From Toxonevra muliebris (lineage: Eukaryota > Arthropoda > Insecta > Diptera > Pallopteridae), in contig OY829329.1 in assembly GCA_963691655.1 (NCBI GenBank), forward strand, positions 23,921,883-23,985,882: 64,000 nt of DNA, in the 5' to 3' direction. A model generated the notes under the pieces. It was not told the DNA's origin, made no database searches, and saw only the letters and a program-made list of their open reading frames with translations. This document shows, one piece after another, positions 1 through 12,800 of this stretch. Within the stretch, counting starts at the first letter, position 1; each line of letters begins with the position of its first letter. Position numbers and translations under genes: made by a program.

Positions 1-222
1 TTATCTATTAACAAAGGCGACATAATGTTGGTGATTGGGGACTTTAATGCCCAGGTTGGTCCACACAACAATAGTTTAAAGAGAGTAATGGGGAGATGAC
101 CGAGAATGGAAATTTATTTACTAAGTTCTGTGGCGGTAACAACCTTGTTGTTGGAGGAACACTTTTTTCACATAAACCTATACATAAGGTAGCATGGGAT
201 TCACCTGATCACATTACTAAAA
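1..222 (+). pseudogene. LINE endonuclease fragment, truncated and frameshifted
   Basis: Frame 1 reads through a GDFNAQVG motif (bases 37-60), typical of the endonuclease/exonuclease/phosphatase domain of non-LTR retrotransposons. It stops at a TGA near base 99. The homologous reading continues in another frame from about base 96 (...NNLVVGGTLFSHKPIHKVAW..., then DHI), which matches the next part of the same domain in RTE-like elements. The protein is therefore broken by a frameshift, and similarity ends near base 222. The left end lies outside the window. It is a dead retrotransposon scrap upstream of the MARF1 gene. The clade assignment (RTE-like) comes from memory of the family and is less certain than the domain call. 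Confidence 0.75.
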
Positions 223-726
223 ACCTGGGGCCATATTGCTTGATCCGTGAAAGTACAACTCGTCACGGAAAAACTGTTTTCACTTTGTGTTCGTCGAGAT
301 GAGTAGAAACTTTTCCGTGCTATTACTTTTCGATTTGATGGCATTCTTGGATATCTATTGTGTCCCAAAAACTGACCACAATGAACCATCTATCTATCTT
401 TCAACAGTCTCTTGACCTCAGCACAGTTTGATTCATAGAACGAGATTTGTTGTTTCTCTTTCGATTTTTTTGAGGATTCCAATTAATAACAGGCCTTTAA
501 ATGTAATTACGATATCTGAAGAAAACGTTCCCTATTCAAATACAGTGTCTTTGTATCTTAAGTGGATTTTGTGACAAAAATCAGAGTTTTGGATTATGAT
601 GGGCTAAAATATTCGTATTATTTTGTATAGGCCCCAGTTTCAGATAACTTGAAGGACCTTCTGTGTGGCTGGTGTTACTGTGTTTCTTTTTACGTGTTTA
701 AATAACATGTTCTTTTTATTTTCCAG
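223..726 (+). other. Intron or upstream flank of the MARF1 gene
   Basis: I see no coding sequence here. The stretch ends in a pyrimidine-rich run and TTTTCCAG (acceptor ending at 726), so it is most likely the 3' part of an intron in the 5' UTR. The upstream 5' exon or promoter would lie left of the window. Confidence 0.4.
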
Positions 727-781
727 GCCAACGCGGTTTCACAAACTCAACTTTTATTAACAATAAAGTACATATACAAAA
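727..781 (+). other. Marf1: MARF1 5' UTR part of first visible exon
   Basis: This segment begins directly after the acceptor at 726 and runs into the start codon. In the frame of the ATG at 782 it holds TAA codons, so the coding region cannot extend upstream. The context ACAAAATG agrees with the fly translation-start preference. Confidence 0.6.
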
Positions 782-801
782 ATGGGAGAACGTTTCTACA
801 G
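782..801 (+). CDS. Marf1: MARF1 coding exon 1 (20 nt)
   Basis: It encodes MGERFY plus two bases of a split Ser codon. The exon ends AG before GTTTGT. Joined to the acceptor at 885 it reads [17 protein letters not shown] and then enters the long downstream frame. The 84-nt intron (802-885) is of normal size for a fly. Confidence 0.75.
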
Positions 802-3800
802 GTTTGTCACATAGTTTTACTTTCAATTGTCGATAGTGTCGGGAAACAAAAAATATAAATATAAATAAAAAACTTAAATTTTCAGCATCTATCATCCAGA
901 TGAGGCAGCCGCTTTCATGAACTACAATGTCGGCGCTCCACAAGCACAACAGCAGCAACAACCACAACAACAACTTATTGCTATGGGTCAGCAGCAGCAG
1001 CAGCATAATGTTGGTTCTGTTGGATCAACTGGAAGCGATATAACCAATTATTTATCAAATTCAGGATATTTTTCAACAGCAGCAGCAACTGCTGCTGCCA
1101 TTGATATTAATAATAACCGTGCATCATTGCGTTATTTGGGCAACAATAACAACAACAATGCTTATAACTATAATAAAATGCTGCAACAAAGCAATATGTT
1201 AACAAAATATGGCGCCAACGTTGATAGCAATTACATGCATACGACCAATAGCAACAACATGATGCAACATTTGGTTACCTATAATGCCCATAATAATAAC
1301 AACAACAACAGCTCCATTACAGGTGGCAGCGTTGGCTACAATCGCAATCGTTATATGCCTTATAGCCGTTCAGCATGTACAGCATCAACGGTGGCTGCTG
1401 TTAATGGTGGTGCCACAGCAGCTGCAGCAGCAACAACAGCTTCCGAACATGCCAACAACAGTTTGACTATGCAATCGTCTAATACTTCAATGTCAGCTGC
1501 TAGCACAACTGTTGCTGCTCCTGCTGTTGGTATTGCTAGTGCTGCTAGTTTAGCTTCATATGCTACTTATCAACATTTTGCACCAATATATCAGCATGTT
1601 GCAGCAACAGCACCACCACCATCATCATCCTTACAAATATCTACAGCAGCAGCAACAGTAGCTGCAGCTACTGTAACTGATGCTTCTCTAAGTGTTGGCA
1701 GCTCGTATGAGCGTGCAGTTACTGCTGCTATTCTAAACGCTAATAATAATTCTGCCGATATTACTTATACACATGCTCCTCTCACCTCAACCCTAGGTAG
1801 TTCGAGTTCGATTGTTGCCAGCAATAATGGCGCTGCAACCGCTTCCGGTGGCGCTAATGCTAAAAAGATTTCAATGATTCCTGGTGGACCAACAGTAATT
1901 ACAACAACCACAGCTACAAGCGGCGGTGGTGGACCATCGTCCATTGTAACAACAATGCCTTACAATGTGGCTGCCCAATCATTTGCCGCTCCCGTTTTAG
2001 CAGCAGATCCTAGTCAAACAGTTACTTTACAAATTACCAATTTGGATTATTCAATGGATGAAACAAGTTTGTGTAACTTTTTGCTAAACCAATTGAAACC
2101 AATAACACCGGTGGTTTCACTCGTTTTCGAGGGTAGTTCATATGCGAAGGTCACTGTACCAGATTTATTTGTAAGTAGTGAAGTAGTTTGAGTGAAGAGT
2201 AATCACAGTTATTCTAGAATCCGTCATAACAGTTACGAGTTTGGTGACTACGGACTATGAATCTGTCCAGTTCCATGCAAATTTTAGCTAGAAATTCGAA
2301 CTGTTACGATAAACTCTGGATTATGTTCTATATTTATGTAAGTTGAATTTTTCAGTTTGCCAAACAAGTCGTCTCTAATTTGCATCGCAAAAAGATCGGA
2401 CACAAACGCATGCTAGTTTCCTATACGCGTGACTCATCGCTAACGGAAATCAATACGTTGCGTTGTCAAGTGGCTGGACTACTCAAAGTAAGTATTTAAT
2501 ATTCAAGTACTGGTTCACTCAAGTAAGGCAATTTGTTTATTTTTGACTCGCTTTTCAAAATTACAAAAAAAAAGTATAGGGCCAACACACGCGATTTTAT
2601 CGCAGCGACAGACACTATGAATACGCAACACATTGAATTAAATGAGCCGGACCTTCAAGAGGCTGCAGAATAAATCTACTACTTAAATTGAAAGAATACT
2701 AAAAAAAAGGTTAATTCAAAATCAAAACTATTTCAGAAATATTTACGGATGTACCACTAAATTCCAATCTTTTGTTGGTGCATACTAAGGATGTCGTTCG
2801 GGATTGATTTTTGATTTTTAATTCCAATCCCGAAATGCAAATAAAATATAAAATAAAAACTGGAAAATTATTGATAGGATTGAAGATATAATATAAAATA
2901 ATATTTATTTTGTTACTTCGCTGAGCAACCTTTGTTTAGGTAATACGAAAATCACGACAGCAAAAAAAAAAAAAAATATATATACAACAGAAATTACCAT
3001 TTGAGCGTGGCAACCTCCTCCTCAATATAATTGATATATCTAATCCACTTATCCAATAGTCTCCACATTCTTCTTAATATACAACTTATTTTTTTCGTAC
3101 GTATTAATACACACTTTTATTAGGAATTCGTATTCGATTGAAAGTTTCACAATTTATAAATTTTTATATCAAGAAAATGCACAAATGTTAGCAAAACTAA
3201 ACTGAAATAGAGAAAAAAAGCACACAAAGGTTTGTTCGATTTTAAACATAGCGGGAAATAGCGCCATCTATATGTCAGATTTCGCATTTGACATACAGAT
3301 GGCGCACTTTTCCGTATAAAGTACATCTTCCTTTTTGCTATTATTTCTCATTGATATCCGCAGTTAGATATTATTTATACACCCCGTGCCAATTAAAACT
3401 CATCACCCTATCAGTACTAGTAAATCTTAGAAAACCCAACTTTATATTTTTTATTGTATATGTTAGACATTCCTATGACGACCTCGATAGCCTAGTGGAT
3501 AGTGCACTAGACTTTCATCAGGGAGGTTCGGGTTCGATTCCCGTCTTCGTCTGGTGGTTAATTTTCATTACTTATATTCACTATCAATATGAAGTGTATG
3601 AGAATTATAAGATAGTGTACAAGTACACACATTGGTTGGATTAGGCAAAACCACCAAGCCGATAAAAAATTTAATTTAATTTAAACTGTAGGTCCAACTA
3701 TGTGGTATCACAATGGGTCGTTCAAGCCTAAGTGTGTCTCTCGACAGCCACTCCAACTTAACCTAACCTAGACATTCCTATACGTTGTCATAAATTAGCA

Positions 3801-6800
3801 AAATCGAGAAAAAGAAATTGTTTTCAAATCAAAATTATTGTTAATAAAGGAAGTGTAATCTTATTTTAAAGCCATGGGCAAATAATACTTAACAATAACA
3901 ATGCTAGTACCGCACTTCAAATTGTTCCTGGGATGTTCCATAATGAATTTTCAAGTAATATGGAAGGTGCTACTCCCAGTTTTCCAATCCCACCCACATT
4001 CCTGTAGTATGTCATTGTCAATCGACATCCTTGTGCGAAATTTCAATACTGTACCGTAAATGGTTCCAGATATATACCCAAAAAAGTTTATAGTTTGCGT
4101 GGGAGGTGCCACACCCACTTGTAGTTTTGAACATAGACTATGCCTATTTTATGACCAGAGACATAAATAACAACGCGCTCTGTGTGAAAAACCTTTTCTC
4201 TTAAGTTTTTGGTGTGCTTCCGGATTAATGTGATGTGAAAAAAAAAAATATGTAAAACTTTACATTTTTTTTTAAGTTTTTCAAATCGCTACATACAACA
4301 TTTAAAATTAGTTTTTTGGTTAATTTCGATTATACTGTGTAATGTAGTCCCATACCGCAATGGCAGCGTTTTTCATTTCTGAAACAGTTTGGTATTGCTT
4401 GTAATCATAGTATATTTGTTGAACAAGAATGTCCCAATTGTTTTTAAAACTTCAACATTTTGTGACTGCAAAATGTTGAAGTTTTAACTACTATGAACTG
4501 AAGCGTTGTCACGACAGAAAATTTATTCGTGGGCCTGGTATTTCTGCAAAAATGGAAGCATAGTCGTCCTGAACATTGTTATATCTTGTCCAAAATTCAA
4601 TCGGTTATTTAAAAAATCTGCTATTCCATAGCACCAAAAAGCTCGCTAAATTATTAAAACACCTCCACCAAAATTATCGAGGTTCTTTTCGGATGTGTCT
4701 CCAATATGAGTTAACTCCCTTCACGACCGTGAAAATCAAACATTTTCTCGTCGGAGAAGATAACGAAAATCGAAAAATTTTTCAAAATGACTATGGAACA
4801 TTTGGTAAAACTAAGAAACTTTTCCAATCCGTTTCCTATTTTTCATTCGGAAAGCTTTGATTTTTGCACTTCCTTTTTATTTTTGGGATAATTACATTGT
4901 TCGGCAATCTCAATCTCTAAAGTTTTTAGTAAGCTCAAAATTACTGAGACCGATCTCACTAAAATCTGTAATTTTGCATTATTTTTTGTCATTTAAATAA
5001 ATACCATGTGACATTAAAATAAATAAGTACCAAAATCTAAAAAAAAATCCGTGACTGACCAAAACTTTGCGGAAACTGAAAAAGTTGACAATGCGGCTAT
5101 GCAGCAATAAAAACAAAGATTGTTTTTAACGGTACATTCGCAAATATTTCTAAAATAATTTTTACCTTACTTCTTAGAACCAGTAAATGTGGGTTGAAAC
5201 ATAGATGCGCTTATAATTATGCACCATAGTGTATGCACACATTTTTTCGAGCTGAAGACGCAGCTAATTGCGTTTTTACTGCAATTTTCTTCTTCTTCTT
5301 CACCATCTTTTTCTTTTATTGTTTTTTATTTGATAGAGTTTTTCAACAAAAAACACTTACTAAAAATGTTCGATACAGAAAAGTTAAAAGAAAATGTACG
5401 AAAACATCGCATTTTATTTTATAGCAAAAAGTAAATATTTTTTAATTTTTTGCATAGAAAAAATTACCAAAACGTAAATCACCTGCTGACTTTAAAAAGG
5501 TACAAAATCGCGGCAGTGTGCGGAAACGTGCGATTTCGCAGTTTGAGAGTTTGCTGCACCTAAAGCGCTGCGACATCATTGCGACCAAAATCGCGTGTGT
5601 TTCTTTAAGCTATTTAACTCAAAAGTTCTAAAATTATCGATTTCGATTACTGGCGAATTGAGCGCAGCCTCTTAGGCCGTTCTCTCACTGGAGGCAATGC
5701 AACTGTGATCCGACACCAAGCCTTTAACAATAAAATCGTTGCGATTGGTTGAGAGCGATTAGCATTTGCATCGGATCGCAGTTTCGTTGCTTCCAATGGG
5801 AGAAAACGGCCTTACTCCTACTCTAAATAATTAAATACTCACTCTCCTTTACTCCTTTACAGGATGTTCCTTATTATACTCTACCCATGTATAAATTTCG
5901 TGAGCTCTTTCAATCGCGTTTCAAGACCTCAATCAGTGTTTTGGATCTGTATAAAATGCAGGATATTTGCACTATCAATTCCGATAATAACGAAGAGAAA
6001 TTCATTAGTCTACAACCAGAGCTCGTTAATTCGCTGGAGAGTTCACCTCTAATGGAGGGTCTGCAGCATAGCGTGCCATATTGCACGATACACTTTAAAC
6101 GCGAACAGCACAAAGGTTGGGCCGAACAAGAAATCGAACCATTGCCCAACGTATGCATGACTATTTCCGAGATACAGCAAATAATTTATCCGTTGCTAAA
6201 GAGCCATCCTGGTGATATACCAGTCGCCTCTTTGGTGCATTGTATCGAGGGTGAATTGAATATGCAAATCACTGCTAATGAGAGCGGCGTAAATCTAGAG
6301 CATTTAGTATGCTGTGTACAGGGCATACAAATACAAGTGAATAATTTTGGTATCAAGATACTTGGCTGGCTTGAATTGAATAAGGAGTTGAATAGCAGTA
6401 CGCCTGGTACTAGTGGTGTTATTGCCACTAATGGCAGTTCATCGGAGCGTGGTGGTTTATACTCGAAAAATTCCATTTCTGATCCACTGTATCAAATCTC
6501 ACGTGAGGTTATTGAACTGGTGAAAATGTCTCCAAAATCTACTATGAAATTTAATCGCTTCATACCAGCATATCACAATCATTTCGGCAAGCAGTGCCGT
6601 GTCGCTGATTACGGTTATACCAAGTTAATTGAACTTTTTGAGGCACTCTCCACTGTGGTTCAGATTATGGGTGATGGTGAAAATCGACAGATCACTCTAA
6701 CGCATCGCACGCAGATACGTCGTTTTACTTCGGACTTGTTGCGCGTCTTACGCGCTCATGGCAATAAGTCCGTCCTTTTATCGCAACTGCCCATCATATT

Positions 6801-9800
6801 TGCTCAAACACAGAGTCGTAACTTTGATGTCACCGACTATGGAGTTTGTGATATTGCTGATATTTTGGATGGGCTGGTTAATTCAAATATTGCTGTTGTT
6901 GCTACGGTTGAAAATGGCAAAGATATACTCATTTCGATACCGAAACGTAAGCAAACTAGCAGCGAAATTGAGAAGACTTCGATTTTTGCAGGCGAAATGG
7001 TTGAACTATTTCGTAATGCCCCACAGTATACCATACTCTTTCAGAAGTTTGTACGTTCCTATCACTATCATTTCGCTTATCAATGCCGCTTGAGTGATTA
7101 TGGATTTTTGAAGCTGGCCGATCTCATGGAAGCAATACACGGTGTTGTTGAAATGGAGCTTACGAATGATGAGGATAAAAAGATATTTCTATCACCGAAG
7201 GTGGCACGTCGTGTATTTGCCGAACAATGTGAGGAGTTGATACGTAGCATGACGGGGTCATCAAAAACTTGCATGAAGTTGGATGAAGTGCTAAAGTTGC
7301 ATAAGAAGAAATTTGGCTATCAAATACAACCGCAAACACTAGGCGTTAAGGATATCTTGAAAGCTATAGAGCTGTTGCCATATGTAGAGGTAAAAACTAA
7401 TTTATAATAAGGGCTTGGCAAAGAAGTGAGTATACGGGAGACGAAATATTTAAGCGTATATCATTTCATATTTGACGTTGCTTGAAATGTTTCTAAGAAA
7501 ATTTGTTTTATGAGAAAAATTATAAGTCATTCCATTGTTTTTCGTATTAGAAATTGTCAATTAGTATTATTAATTTTTTCACAAACAACAATGTTCTAAA
7601 TTTTGGTAGAACTCCGAAAAAAGTTATACGGGTCTCGGCTCCCATCCCTTCAAATTTTTGTTCAAGCGGGCATAAAGTTTGCTCATTTTTAACAAATAAA
7701 GTATAATAAGCCGTAAAACTTGTTAATTTTGTATTTACGATTGTTTGTAAGTTCAGCAATTTGTAACATAATTTCTCATAGAACATTTGTCCACAAAGTA
7801 TTAACCCATTAGCTTCCTTCTTTATGGGTCTTTTTGCTCTTTTCGGAAGAAATCACTTTTTTCACACATTACGAGGGTAGATCGAGGGCTAAAAAATACG
7901 TTGCTCATAAAATTTTACTATAGGTCACTGAATTGCAAAAATCATTAAAATTTGTTTTAATAAAAATAAACCCAATTTCCAAAATGTCTCAAATTTTCAC
8001 CTCTTATACGCAGTAAGCAAAAGCTTTAAAAATATTTTTTAAGCCAAAATTAACATTATGAGGTAAATTAAATTAAGCTTTTATATCTTCATTTAAAAAA
8101 AAGTTCCCCAATATACTTAAAATCAATTTTTTTATTTATTCTAAAACTAAATTTAATTGTTCAGCTATCTTTAGTAAAATTATTGGAGAAATATTGTTTT
8201 AGAATACACTAACTGGGATTCGTCTAGCTTCGCTGAGGGGCCCTTGCAAAGCTTAGATAATACGAAAATTACAGAAAAAAAACATATACAATAAAAGTTA
8301 CCAAATAAGCGTGGCAACCTCCGATATTAATCTAATTGATATTTCTAATCCACTTGTCCCATAGTGTCTACAGTCTCTTTATATACAAACTTGTATAATT
8401 TTTTTTCTCGCATTAATACATACTTTTATTAAGCGTTGGTATTCGAATGAAAGTTTTATAACTTATAAATTTGTATATCAAGAAAATGCACAAATATTAG
8501 CAAAACTAAACTAAAATGGAAAAAAATTACATACAAAGGTTTGTTTGATTTTGAAAATAGCGGGAAATAACGCCATCTGTATGTCGGATTCCGCTTTTGA
8601 CATACAGATGGCGCACTCTCCCGTATAAAGTAAATCTCTCTTTCTGCTGTCATTTCTCATACATACCTATGCCTATCTCTTGGCCTAAACTAAAACTATA
8701 TGTAAACATTTTACATGCCGAGACCCTTATAATTTTTTTTTTCGTAGTTCTAGCAGATTTTCCCTCACAACCTTGTTATTTTGTTTTGTGTTGATCTGTG
8801 TAATCAAACTAAACTCGATTTTTACTAGTCAACTTTTGACACATTTTAGTATGGCATAAAATTCAAAGAGTCGGGTATTAAATTTAAAATCGCTTTTAGT
8901 TTGTTTATTAGTAAGGCTGTAAGATTTCATGTTTTATTATTTTTTTTTCAGATGTTTGAAAAAGAAGAATGCATTTGGATCATATGCCACAATGATGATG
9001 CTATCTTTCGTATGCAATGTTATCGTGCCTGCAAACATATATTAGCTTATTTAACCCGTGATAAACCCGTGGATAATAATAATAAAACTGCAACTGCAAT
9101 TACTACAGAGCATACAGCACCTTCTGCCGTTGAGCCTAAGAAATCCTTCAAACTTTATGAGTTTATCAGTGAATTCAATGAAAAGCATAAAGAAAATATT
9201 ACCGAGAATACTGTCAAAGCTATGAAACATGCTATCGAGGTATTTGAATTTTAAGGAACTTTAGTGGTTGAAATCGAATTCAAGTCGTTAGTTTTAGTCA
9301 TAAAATTAAAATCAATAACATAAACGATTTTAATTCCACCGCTGATTGCTTCTACGTCATGTGAATAATCGATTAAACGCAATGATAGAAATACATAAAT
9401 AAATATTTTATAAGTTTTATTATATTGCGACCACTAGGGTCTATTTTACCCATAGTTAAAAATGCTGCAGGCATTTAGGTAGTACGATCGAGCTGAGGAA
9501 TCTCAGTATCGAATTCGTGTGTAGTTTTATGATCTGTGAGCTCTCTGGTCGATATTTATCCAGATATTTTTCCTTCTGCGAGTGAGTGCCTCATAATGCA
9601 GGAGAATACACTTCGTGGTTTTCCTGGTTTTCTTTTTAACAAAACGACAGATGCTATCCTATCCTAGGCATAGACTTTCCCAGTTTGCAATATCTTTAAA
9701 GGAACCCCATCATGGTTTTGAGTTAATTTTTGCTGAGTTTTAAACAGACAGCTGCTCTTTTTGGATTAAAATCCCAGCAGCTTAGCCATAATTCTTCGCG

Positions 9801-12800
9801 TGAATTCGAGAGCCATTGTTGTGCCGAAATAAAATTCGGAACTTTGTTTTTTAACCAATCTTGGTTCACGCGAGCTTAGTACGACGGTGCTGAGTCCTGT
9901 TGAAACGTGTACGGTCTATTGCCGAAATATTTGCATGTCCAAGGCTTTAATGCACCTTTTAAATCTGATTCACGGCACACAGTCGCTTTCACTTTGACGC
10001 CAGGCTTCAAAAATACGAGAGGAGAACCGCTATCGGTGGTCACTGCGATCCAAACCATGACGTTGGCCGGTGTTTGTGATCGAGTGGCCATTCTTAGTTC
10101 CAAATTTCCGAACGTACTTTCTTGTAATCAGACTCAATCATTTTGCTTGTTAACTTACTGCTCAATTGGGTAATTTTTCTCATCCGAGAAGACAATATTT
10201 GACAATTGGCCACTAGCGTACAAGCACTTCAACTCCTTTGCTCTTTGTAGTCGATGTTGTTTCTGCTTCGGTGTAAGATTATGTGCCTTTTGGATCTTGT
10301 AAGGCTTCACTTCGACGTTATTTTTTAATATCTTAAGCAAGCTTCGGTCGGATATTTTTAAAGCAGCAGCCATTTAATCCACAAAACCACTCCCTGCGTA
10401 CGTGCCTGGTACATACATATACGTTTATATATTTCTTATATATTTTTTATTCAAATTCCCCCAACAAAGGAAGCCCTATCCAGGAACTTCCTTAAGTGAA
10501 TGTCTAGAATTCTTTCCTTTCTTTGAGAATGAGGAAAGATAATCGCTCGACCTGGATTCCTTCATCAACTCATGTCCTGTTCTTCCTACCTTCGGATTGA
10601 AAATTATTTTTTTTCAGCTACTAGGTACAAAATTCATAAGTAAGCAGTTTTTGAAAATGGTTCTAAGCTAGGAAGTAATAATATTCTGTGCTTTCAGCAG
10701 CATTTTCAGAATAATGCAATCAGGAGCTGGCAATTTGTAGGAAAAAATCTATTTATACCTCAAATAACTTTTTCCAAGCCCTCATAAAATGAATACGACC
10801 AATTACCAATTACCAGAACTGATAAAGAGCGGATTGCAGTGCTTTCTAGATAGAATTCTGCCCAACCTGGCAGAGAAGAATTAATTCAGATAAAGAATAT
10901 CGATTAATTGCTGGATCGGAAATTTGATTAGATTTCAAAGACTAAAGGAATTACACAATCGCAAAATTTAAATTAAATTTATTCACATATTTTCGCTAGA
11001 TATTCACAATTGAGGGCACTCAATATGTTCAAATCACAACCTTCATGAAATTTCTTATGGATATTGTGCATTTGTTGGAACAAAGGCCGAATGTATTATT
11101 GCAGGACATTAAAGCCTCATTGCATTGCAGCATTACTTCAATATTTGAATTTGGTAAGTGACCACGAACCCCTGAACCTTTAACTTGACTTATTTTTTCT
11201 GAATTCTCCCAATTTTCTCAGGTTTCCCTAATCTATTTTCTATAATAACTGCATATCCAGATATTTTTGCTATTAATTTGGGCGTGTCTCACGAACGTAC
11301 TGAAGTTGCATTACTTCCAAATTGTGAATGTAAGTTGCTAATAGCGAACTCGGTTTATTTAATAAAACTCGATTTTTTCGCCTATTCGGAGTTTTTAGGA
11401 CTCGGTTAATCGGCAAATTCTAATATAAACTTTATTTTTATCTATTTCTACTTTTTACAGTACACTACGCTACAGTTGCTTCTACTGGGAATCGTCCACA
11501 TTTATTCGGTTCTCTCAAGTTGCCATACTCCAAACAGAAACCGCCACGACCGCTACGTACACCCCTGGGCGAGCATAATAGTCGTTCTTCAAATCTACAA
11601 GGACCACCTGCTAAAACTCGTGCTCTCTCCAATGATTCTGCTACGAGTAACATTGCAGCAACTACCGCTTCAGCTTCAGCATACAAAACTACCAACAATA
11701 TTTATCTGCAGCAGCAGCAGCAACAGCATAACAACAACACAGCAACCAAATCACTTTATATACCGAAACAACAATTCTTTACACCAATTGGAGGTCATCA
11801 TATGAACAACACAACTGGTGGTAGTGGTGGCTCAATATATTCAACTGCTTCCCATCAATCATCGACCATGCTGAATACATCAGCTTCGAATTCATGCAAT
11901 AATAACAGCAACAATAGCAGCAACAATAAAGAGAACAACAACAATTCATTCAATAACTCTTTAAACATCTTCAATGCATCCTTTGATTCTTCCACCAACA
12001 ACTCAACCATTTCAGATTTAAATTCCAGCGGTAGTGGTGCTGGTGGTAATATGTGCTACATGGGCTTTGCCCCGCCACCACCACCACCACAAACTTATGG
12101 CAATTATCCTGCTACCTTAAAGCTATGGGATCGTCGTCATTCATCGACGGCATTCTATCAGCAGCCACCACAATCTACTACTGTGTTGGGTAGTGCTAAT
12201 GGTGCTAATGCTGCTGGAAATGGTTTACCTCCATTAATAATGCCTTCGACATTTTCTATTAGCGGCGGTACACAACAGCAGCATCAACAGCAGCAGCAAC
12301 TGCAGCAACAACAACACCAACAACATCAATTAACGATGCCACCAAGTGCTCCGTCTGCACTAACTGATCAGCAAACTGGTTTGTATGAGCTTGTTAGCAA
12401 CATACAAATGTATCCAATGTATGAGCCTCCAAAACCAGACACGCCACCATCTGATGTAAGTTCAAATTGCACAATTACAACATTATCCAATAATATTTTA
12501 GCTGTTCATAATAGATATCTAGCTAGGTATTTTGGTTGATTTGTACATATGTAATTTGATAGACAGATCTCAGTTTTCAGTGGGTTGCAACAATTCAACC
12601 CGCTTTCTAGGTTCTTATGTTTTTTGAGAGAAGATCGGGAGTCAAGAACAAGCTTTCATATATGTAGTGAGTGAAAATGGACGTTCAGTTTGAGAATCAG
12701 CTTACTAGAGAAAATGCCGCAATCGAATTTATCCTCTAGCTTCGAATCATCTGTGTAGATGTCAGTAGGATTTCTAGTGACCACTTTATGTTCGATTAAT

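Noticed and set aside
3477..3551. tRNA gene prediction from A and B boxes
   Set aside because: Acceptor arm pairing is imperfect, the same head occurs in three copies with a long body and tail, and target duplications flank it. It is a SINE.
4446..4485. 17-bp perfect inverted repeat
   Set aside because: It lies inside decayed Tc1 coding sequence and has no terminal-repeat context. I regard it as local decay or chance.
5219..5434. 71- and 63-codon overlapping frames in intron 3
   Set aside because: Ser/Phe runs from TTC repeats, no domain, and the region is intronic.
11465..11698. Minus-strand frame opposite MARF1 exon 8
   Set aside because: Shadow of the real coding strand.
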